DNA of 64,000 bases, taken from the NCBI RefSeq assembly GCF_030867095.1, contig NC_081824.1, positions 54,594,882-54,658,881 of the forward strand, given 5' to 3'. Made by a program: the position numbers and the translations under genes. The notes under the pieces were generated by a model. It saw only the letters and a program-made list of their open reading frames with translations, did not search any database and had not been told where the DNA came from. This document shows positions 57,331 to 64,000 of this stretch, one piece after another. How positions within the stretch are numbered: the first letter of the stretch is position 1; each line of letters begins with the position of its first letter. The DNA is from Alligator mississippiensis. Its lineage: Eukaryota; Chordata; Crocodylia; Alligatoridae.

Positions 57331-59040
57331 TGTATTTGTAAGTTACAGAATTTTGGATGCTAAATTTCAAATCAAACCCTACTCACAGGTCATACCCATG
57401 AATGAAACTGGGAAGACCTACTTTGATTAAAAATGTACAAATATATAATCCATCCCAAAGGAGGTGCAGCCTGATGAAAAAAGAAAGAACTGAAAGGCAG
57501 AAAAAACAGAAGAAATGAAAGAGGAGGAGATGGCCCAGAGGAGGTTTGCTGAATGAAGAATAGGTAACGTGAAAGTGTGACAAAAAGATTTATGGTGCGC
57601 AAAACTAGATCATTGATCATTTGTCATGGAATAGAGCAAAGAAATGCTGGCCCAATAAAGTTAATGGGAGTTTTACACCCTGCATGTATTCTCATTGTTC
57701 AAGTCTTTATGACACTTTTGTAAGTCTGTTCCACAACAATCAAAATTGCACAAGTCAATTCATCCACCCATGCAATTGCATGCTGATGCCTTCTTTTCTT
57801 TAAAGTATTCTTTCAAAGAAACAATGGCACAGGGAAGGTAGGTGTTTGGTTAATAATTAAAACCATAAATCTTGAAATTACTCCAGTATGAAGGTGTGTT
57901 CTGGAAGTATCTTTCCATAGTCAATGAAGTAATCTTTCTGAGCTCAATACTGACAGTAAGCATAAATATATTTTATCCCTGGTTTATGACTTCTAGTTAG
58001 ACACTTACAAGAAGCTTAGCAGGAGTTTTTACTCTACATCTTCAGGACAAGTGGTCCAAGAGATATATTCAAGAGAGGCAAGATAGAGCTTTTGCCTGAT
58101 GTAGTCGTAAAGGTTTAGAGTTGACCTTCACAAAATTCTCATATGAAGAAGTAGTTGGTAAGTCCAACTGCTGCATTTACTCTACTGTGGAAATATAACA
58201 AACCAGTGCCAAGTGCTCTAAGAGCCCCACCACAGTCCACTGAACTCAGTACCAGTCTTCTACTTGATTTCAATTTGCTAAGTGCATCATCAGGCCCTAT
58301 CTTTGTATACATAAACTAAGTTCCATAAACTGAAACGTAGCTAGAGATATGAGGTGTTGGACTTTAAAGTATCTATAATACAGCAAAGTAAAGGTTAAAT
58401 ATTATTTTTATTCTTTCATGGTACTCTCAGACAGACTTAAATGTTTCAGGCTCCTAGTTGGTCATATAAAACCTACATAAACTATGCAAAATATCCAGTA
58501 AGACCCCTTTCTTCCTCCTGGGCACATCAATGTGCAGTCTGTTAAAGGCTCCTCAGAATATTGGAGTTTGGTGCACTTATAGAGCTTTGAATACTAAGAT
58601 TTGCAATCTGTCCTTTTGACATCTTCATTCCTTCACCACATTCTGTGAAGCTACTCTTGATGTAGGATTTAGCCCTAACTAAATCGTAAACTCACTGCAA
58701 ATTTGAAATCAGGAAGAACTGAATATGGCCTTGTCACCTGTTTGGGAAAGATGAAGAGAACAGTAAGTTGCTTTAACAGACACAATCCAAAGGCACAAAA
58801 TTTAGGAACCTTTATTCCAACCAAATGAATGTTCATAGGCAACACTATCAAAGAATGATGGTTCCACACAAGTAACATCCCCATTCTTGCCAGTCCTTAC
58901 TTTTAATTCTTATTTCCTGAAGCATTAGAAGGACATCCTGTGGTGTAGTATGACTGGTCCCCTGTACTGAAATATTAGCTTTGCAGATGTTATCTCTTTA
59001 TATTTTATCTATTTGATCAGACTATGTTTTCAGCTTTGTT
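57331..59040. other. AT-rich non-coding stretch
   Basis: No feature recognised. Confidence 0.5.
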
Positions 59041-59214
59041 AACAGGGTTTATGCTCAGGGAAGAATAATAATACAGTGGTTGAGGTGCTGCCTTGGAAAT
59101 CTGCCTTCTGGAAGGGGAAATTGGCCCAAGACACACTTGTTCATGGCATCAGGTTCTCCATCAAGACTCACCTCATTAGTTGACTTACAGACCTCACTGT
59201 GGGCATTAATGAGT

Positions 59215-59680
59215 GCCCTATGACCCTTCATCTTAAGCTCAGCAACAGTCAATATGTCACCATCATCGGCATGCATGCCTAAATGTTTGATACTGACAAT
59301 GATGTCAAAGAACAGTTCTACTCCAGCCTTGACCACATTCTGAATATCACTGACAAGGAGGACAAGATCATTCTCCTTGATGACTTCAGTGCCAGAGTTG
59401 GATGTGACCTGGAACTTTGGAGCAGCACCATTGAGAAGGAAAGCCAGCTCCACTGCCATTCTTCTCCTGAGCAAATAAATGGAGAATGGATTTGTCATCA
59501 CCGTCTTCAGTCAGAGTGACAAATACGAGAACATACGGAGACACCCTCACTCTGAGCACTGGCACTTCATTGATTATGTTATTGTTAGAGCCCATGATTA
59601 AATGTATGTTGGTATCATATGAGATATGTGAGGAACAGATGACTGCTGGAAAGATCACTGTCCTGTCAAATCCATTATGA
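59215..59680 (+). pseudogene. LINE endonuclease fragment (copy 2)
   Basis: 59283-59519 reads FDTDNDVKEQFYSSLDHILNITDKEDKIILLDDFSARVGCD; GDFNARVG is the normal form of the LGDFNA endonuclease block, here DDFSARVG. A later frame shows HSEHWHFIDYVIVRAHD and DDCWKDHCPV, the terminal LIDY and SDH region. A gap and frameshift separate the pieces. Confidence 0.85.
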
Positions 59681-60119
59681 ATATCCTGCTTGCTCTGAAA
59701 CACCAAAAACAGCCAAAAGCAAATCAAAAGGCTGTCAACACTCTTCAAGACCCAAATATCTGCAAGACTATCCAATGCTGTATCCATGGAAAGCTCTCTG
59801 CCCCATCCATAAATTAAGGCAACATTTAGGAATTCTGGAAAGTTTTTAAAACCATGCATATGGCCTGTTCTGGATCCATTGGCACAGTCAACCACAAGTG
59901 AACACCAAGACTGGTTTGATGAGAGTGATGCCAAGATCCAAGCCCTCCCTGAGCTGAAGAGAAAGGTTCATTCTGTTTGGCAAGATGACACCTCATCTCA
60001 GCAGAAGGAGACATATCAGCTGCTCAAAGATGAAGCTCAAAACAGGATCTAGGAAATCAAAAATCAGTGGTAGCAAGATAAAACTGAAGAGATCCAGCCG
60101 TATACTGATAAACATGACA

Positions 60120-60935
60120 TGTATAGCTTGTTCCAGGCAATGAATGACATCTATGGCCCAAATTCCCACAGTCCTACTTTCCTGCAGTTGTAGGAGAGCT
60201 CAGTGCTCCTCAAAGATAATGAATCTATCCAAGCTAGATGGAAAAAAGCACTTTGAGGCTCACCTGAACCATGAATTGACTGTGACCATCGAGTCCACCT
60301 CCCAGCACACTGGAAGGGGATCCCTCACCAACCCTTCTATCCTAGAAGAAGTCTGGCATGCCATCCAGAAAACCAAGAACAAGTCTACTGAACCATATGG
60401 CATATCTACTGAAATCTACAGGGCTGGTGGTGATGAAGTGGTACTGAGACTGCACACATTTATTCTATGAATTTGGAACAACAAATCCCTGGGAACCTGA
60501 GGAATACCAACATCAGGACTATCTTCAAGAAAGGCGATAAGTCCGAGTGTGGGAACTATCAAGGTATTGCCATTCTTTCCGCAGCAGGGAAAATCCTTGC
60601 CCACATGCTCCTGAACCACCTTCTAACTCGTGATGTGGAAGTCCTGCCAGAATCTCAGTGTGGTTTGAAAGCATCCTGTGGGGCAACTGGCGTGATCACT
60701 GTTGCTCACCAGGTCAAAGAAAAGTATCAGGAACAAAATCAGCACCTCTATATATGACGTTCATTGACCTGACTATGGCCTTTGATTCCATCAGTTGCAA
60801 AGTCTCGTGTAAAGGACTGGCCATAGTTGGATGTTCTGAAAAGTGCATCAAGGTCCTGAGCCTTCTTCACAACCAGTTGACTGTGACCATTCTATGTAGC
60901 AGATCAGAGATAGATGCTTTTGTTATCTGAACTGT
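60120..60935 (+). pseudogene. LINE reverse transcriptase N-terminal half (copy 2)
   Basis: The linker gives YSLFQAMNDIYGPNSHS. The RT gives ILEEVWHAIQKTKNKSTEPYGISTEIYRAGGDEVVLRLHTFIL, then IPGNLRNTNIRTIFKKGDKSECGNYQGIAILSAAGKILAHMLLNHLL and LPESQCGLKASCGATGVITVAHQVKEKYQEQNQ, then motif A as YMTFIDLTMAFDSIS (catalytic Asp kept, 60753-60800) and VVKQG. Each block is in its own frame. The region before motif C is interrupted by the insertion. Confidence 0.88.
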
Positions 60936-60951
60936 GGTCAAGCAAGGATGG

Positions 60952-61154
60952 CTGCTTGTAGATGTGAAGAAATGGCACTTTAAACTTGGTGCTTTCACAC
61001 GCTGAGCCTAACACATACCCAGAAGAGGCAGCAAATTAGTACAATCCAGCTCTGCAACATCTGTAGAGATTGGGTGCTTTAGTGGGGCTTTTTGACACTT
61101 TTATCTAATAGCTACTCCAGTAAAATGCATTATTTTCCCCATATCTACAAGTAG
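60952..61154. mobile_element. 203-bp MITE nested in LINE copy 2
   Basis: CTGCTTGTAGATGTG at the left and CATATCTACAAGTAG at the right (reverse complement CTACTTGTAGATATG) are imperfect 15-bp inverted ends (13 of 15). The insert breaks the RT between VVKQG and (V)ITPNLFSIFFTVIL. Its interior (ACATACCCAGAAGAGGCAGC, TTTAGTGGGGCTTTTTGACA) matches the repeat at 13500-13720. No target duplication is clear. Confidence 0.75.
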
Positions 61155-61159
61155 CCGAT

Positions 61160-61500
61160 TTGTCATCACCCCAAATCTGTTCTCCATTTTTTTTACAGTC
61201 ATTTTGGTTCTCATTAAGGATGACCTTCCTTTGGCATTGACATAAATACCAAATGGATGTAAAGCTCTTCAGTTTGGGATGTTTTCATTCAAAAACCAAA
61301 GTACTCAAAACATCCATCCCTGATCTTCAATGTGCCAATGACTATGCTATCCTTGCACACACTGAAGAAAACCTCCAGAATATGCTGAATCTTTTTTGAG
61401 AAGCCTACCAGATGTGGGGCCTTCCTCTCAGCATCAAGAAGACTAAGGTGCTTTATCAGCTTGCACTGGACCATGAATGTGATTGCCACCCCTCTCCCTC
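61160..61500 (+). pseudogene. LINE reverse transcriptase motif C region (copy 2)
   Basis: Frames give PNLFSIFFTVILVLIKDDLP, then a MDGKLF-like segment, then LQCANDYAILAHTEENLQNMLNLF and LPLSIKKTKVLYQLA. Motif C reads CANDYAI for YADD-A. The first catalytic Asp is Asn, so this copy, like copy 1, is catalytically dead by a motif C change. Confidence 0.82.
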
Positions 61501-61659
61501 ACCTTCCCACCCCCCAAAAAATTACCATTGAGGGAAAGAGTGTAGTTGAGCACTTGCTTTACGTCAGTAGCCACCTCTCTCAGACAGCGGACATTGATGA
61601 CAAAATCCAGCACAGGATCCAGTGCACAAGTGTCTCCTTTGGGAAACTGCTTGATGTGT

Positions 61660-62140
61660 CTTAATTTATTACAATCTCTAGAAAGACACCAAGATCCACA
61701 TGTACAATGCAGTCATCATCCTCACTCTTATTTACAGATATGAAATGTGAAAGACCTACCATCATCATCTCAAGAGTCTGGAGAAGTATCACCAATGGTG
61801 CCTCCAGAAAAATCCTCCATATCAAATAGGAAGATCACCACACAAATGCTAGCATCCTTGCTGAAGCTATTGTTATCAGCATTGAGTTGGTGTTCCTCAC
61901 ATGCCAAAGTCACTGGATGAGACATTATGTACATATGCCTGACTCTCAACTCCCAAAACAAGTGCTCTACTCCCAGCTTAGTAACAGCCTGAGATCTCAC
62001 AGTGGCCAGAAGAAATGCTACATGGACACATTGAAGGCATACCTCAACCAAAATGAATGCCAAATTCAAGAGCTGGGAGGAGCTGGCTGCTGGCTGACTC
62101 CAATGGCACAGCAACCTCAATCATGTGATAGCCCTTTTCA
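61660..62140 (+). pseudogene. LINE C-terminal domain fragment (copy 2)
   Basis: Frames give IHMYNAVIILTLIYRYEM, then a HHHLKSLEKYHQWCLQK segment, then MRHYVHMPDSQLPKQVLYSQLSNSLRSHSGQKKCYMDTLKAYLNQNE (61918-62058). This is the same order as copy 1 at 25615-26061. Confidence 0.78.
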
Positions 62141-62144
62141 GGGT

Positions 62145-63410
62145 AAAGTATCTTGCCCTTGAAGCAGAGAAGACAGAGAGGAGAAAATAATAAGAGAGAA
62201 ATCTGAGCCTTTGGCCAAGTCTGTACTGTGGAAAGATTTGCAACTTCTTTGGATGATCTGTCGCTCAAAGATTTGGCCCTTAAGTTGCCTTAAGACCCTT
62301 CAATGAGCTATGGTAGAGATCATCTGCAAATTGAGGGATTGCCAGTGACAGTTGAGGTGATGCCTTGGGAGTCACGTGGAATGTCAAAAACAACTTCATT
62401 GACAAATTTCCAGCTCTGGAGCTTGTTAGCAGACTTGAATAGGCAGGTGCGCTCAGTACCTTCCTCCCCAGAACTGGGCACTGAAGGGGTAAAGACAAGC
62501 CCTGGAAGTACCTCATGGATGGTTCTCTGGTTCTTGGGAAGAAAGTTTGGGGGAAGAACCCAAAACAGAAGAGAGAGCTTGCGCAGATGGTTTAAAAAAA
62601 TTACACAGTAATGAGGTGTGGTGTTCTGACAAGTAGAAGACCAAGTAGGGCCCAGGATAAACAGAGGCTGTACTCTGGAAAAACAAAACTGGAACCTCAA
62701 ATTTCATCAGATTTTTATTCTTGGAATGCAGAATGGCTCAATGAAAACTGACTATTAGAATTCAGAGTAAAGATGGGTGTATATTTCAATTTGTGTTCAT
62801 GATGGATTAGATTTAGGGTTAATTCTTTCACTTGAGAATCAATTATGGTAGGGTATGAAAGAATTATAGTATAAATGTACATTAAAAAAATGGTTTGAAA
62901 AACACAAAGGCTAGAAATTATTTTGCGTTTTTTGGAGTTAACCTGGGACATTATAGAGGAAGAAAAGAACACATAGATACACATTTCATATTAAAGCAAC
63001 TGGATTTATCTAGCTTATGAAATATTTCTGTTGCCTCTAGGCTAATATGCTGAACAGGAACCGAACTATAATATTAGGAATGCTGACTTATCCTATGGTA
63101 CTTGTAAAACCTCTTGCGAAAATAAAGCTAACCCCCACATGTTGTATGCCTTTGTGTAATTAAGTGAGGATACATAAGAAAAGGACTGAACAGGAAACAT
63201 GACAGTTTCTATTTAAAGCCCTTCTCCAGCCGAGTTGTACTTGTACGTCTTTTTCGTAAACAGAAGGACAGTAGCTGTAATAACATGTAAGTGCTACTGA
63301 GAACAAATTAATCATAGCTTTTGCCAATGACCCAGACACACTTTTCTCACTTTAAATACTTGCATTTACAACAGTATAAAAGCTGGCTCTGAATTATGTC
63401 TGTGTAGAGG
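62145..63410. other. AT-rich non-coding stretch
   Basis: No feature recognised. Confidence 0.5.
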
Positions 63411-63414
63411 AACT

Positions 63415-63605
63415 GTTATAATTTACCATCAGGGATTTGGTCAAATGCCTCCTCTAAATCCTTGAGAATCATGCATTTCCTTGGCATATTCTTAGTTCTT
63501 TTCAAAGAAGCAGCACCAAGTGAAAGTCTGGTTGACAGTTCTATATCCCATGACAAAGTCTTCAGATTTGTGTTGCTTCAAGAAAGAGTATTCATTTTTT
63601 TCAAC
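63415..63605 (-). pseudogene. Possible LINE RT fragment around motif A
   Basis: The minus strand reads VMGYRTVNQTFTW, then KEMHDSQGF in one frame and KCMILKDLEEAFDQIPDG in another. This is the pattern RK-RSTIDQIF...K-LH--FIDLEKAFD-V of LINE RT before motif A, with frameshifts. It is short and decayed; the lineage cannot be told. Confidence 0.45.
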
Positions 63606-64000
63606 AGGTGCACCTTATGACATATCCTTTATCTCACTCTGTCTCCTTCTGCTTTATTAGAAGCTTCTTTGTATGGGTTCCAGAATTCAGAAGGCTTGTT
63701 CAGTGGCAGTTACGGAAAGCTGTCTTTTTTCCTCACCTGCTGATTTTTCTTCTATTCTGCTTTCACTAAGGGTCTGTTTCATACTGTTATTTCTAAGAAG
63801 ACTAACTATTCTTCCACCAGCACTGCCTGCTATGAATTTCTAAGTTTTATCTTCCCTTTACTTTTTCTGCATCAATTAAAATGTTCAGGCAGAGTAGAAA
63901 ATATATATACGTCATTTTTAATAAGAATAATTTTCATACTCAGTATTTAGTCTGGTAGCCTGATATTATTGAACACCTTAAAGAGGTTGAAAGAGAAATA
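63606..64000. other. AT-rich end of the window
   Basis: No feature recognised. Confidence 0.5.

Larger units (their letters stand above)
59050..62140 (+). mobile_element. Non-CR1 LINE, copy 2 (same family as 23.2-26.3 kb)
   Basis: This 5'-truncated copy runs from mid-endonuclease through RT to the C-terminal domain, reading rightward. Peptide order matches copy 1 in regions both retain, and copy 2 extends further 5' (LSNSQYVTIIGMHA...VKEQFYSSLDHILNITDKEDKIILLDDFSARVG). It has many stops and frameshifts and an insertion of about 203 bp at 60952-61154. Confidence 0.85.

Noticed and set aside
59386..59934. 182-residue minus-strand frame
   Set aside because: It is the antisense of the plus-strand LINE endonuclease fragment; the plus strand carries the recognisable motifs.
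1..64000. Host protein-coding exon
   Set aside because: No frame outside repeats showed a recognisable domain or flanking splice sites in a consistent frame. Small exons could be missed by eye.

Overview
The window looks like non-coding sequence from a sauropsid vertebrate genome. I favour a crocodilian, with a turtle second. The reasons are: many CR1-clade LINE copies with archosaur/turtle-type 3' ends (tandem TCTATGAAA-like tails); at least two other LINE lineages; numerous short non-autonomous DNA transposons, several with hAT-style 8-bp target duplications; old MIR-like SINE fragments; and long AT-rich stretches with dinucleotide microsatellites. I found no host exon, tRNA, rRNA, operon or CRISPR array. 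Every recognisable protein-coding signal is a decayed retrotransposon ORF, so the window is probably intergenic or deep intronic. The organism and repeat family names are inferred from recall, not from a database search.

Layout: 1-5.3 kb is AT-rich sequence with a (CA)n(TA)n microsatellite, a MIR-like fragment and a 1.2-kb unit with a textbook promoter and poly(A) signal. 5.4-8.2 kb is a minus-strand CR1 split by a 1-kb insertion. 12.5-13.4 kb, 14.8-15.5 kb and 17.1-17.3 kb are three inverted-repeat elements. 19.0-20.15 kb is a GC-rich repeat. 21.0-22.25 kb is a 1.24-kb foldback structure whose two arms each carry three tandem units of about 150 bp. 23.2-26.3 kb and 59.0-62.15 kb are two copies of one non-CR1 LINE family, each interrupted in its reverse transcriptase by a different DNA element. 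28.4-29.6 kb is a fragment of another LINE lineage. 31.2-34.35 kb is the longest CR1 (minus strand), reaching from the end of ORF1 to the 3' tail, followed by a plus-strand CR1 at 35.2-36.85 kb. 39.9-40.7 kb and 48.6-49.5 kb are hAT-type elements. 44.0-45.8 kb and 51.3-52.2 kb are unclassified GC-rich repeats. 45.9 and 52.3 kb hold two nearly identical young CR1 tails. 52.8-53.2 kb is another hAT-like MITE, and 56.8-57.3 kb is a CR1 tail.

The nesting gives a relative history: LINEs first, then hAT/MITE insertions into them, while the two CR1 tails at 46 and 52 kb are among the youngest insertions. The most unusual object is the foldback element at 21.0-22.25 kb. The remaining tens of kilobases are AT-rich with no feature I can support.
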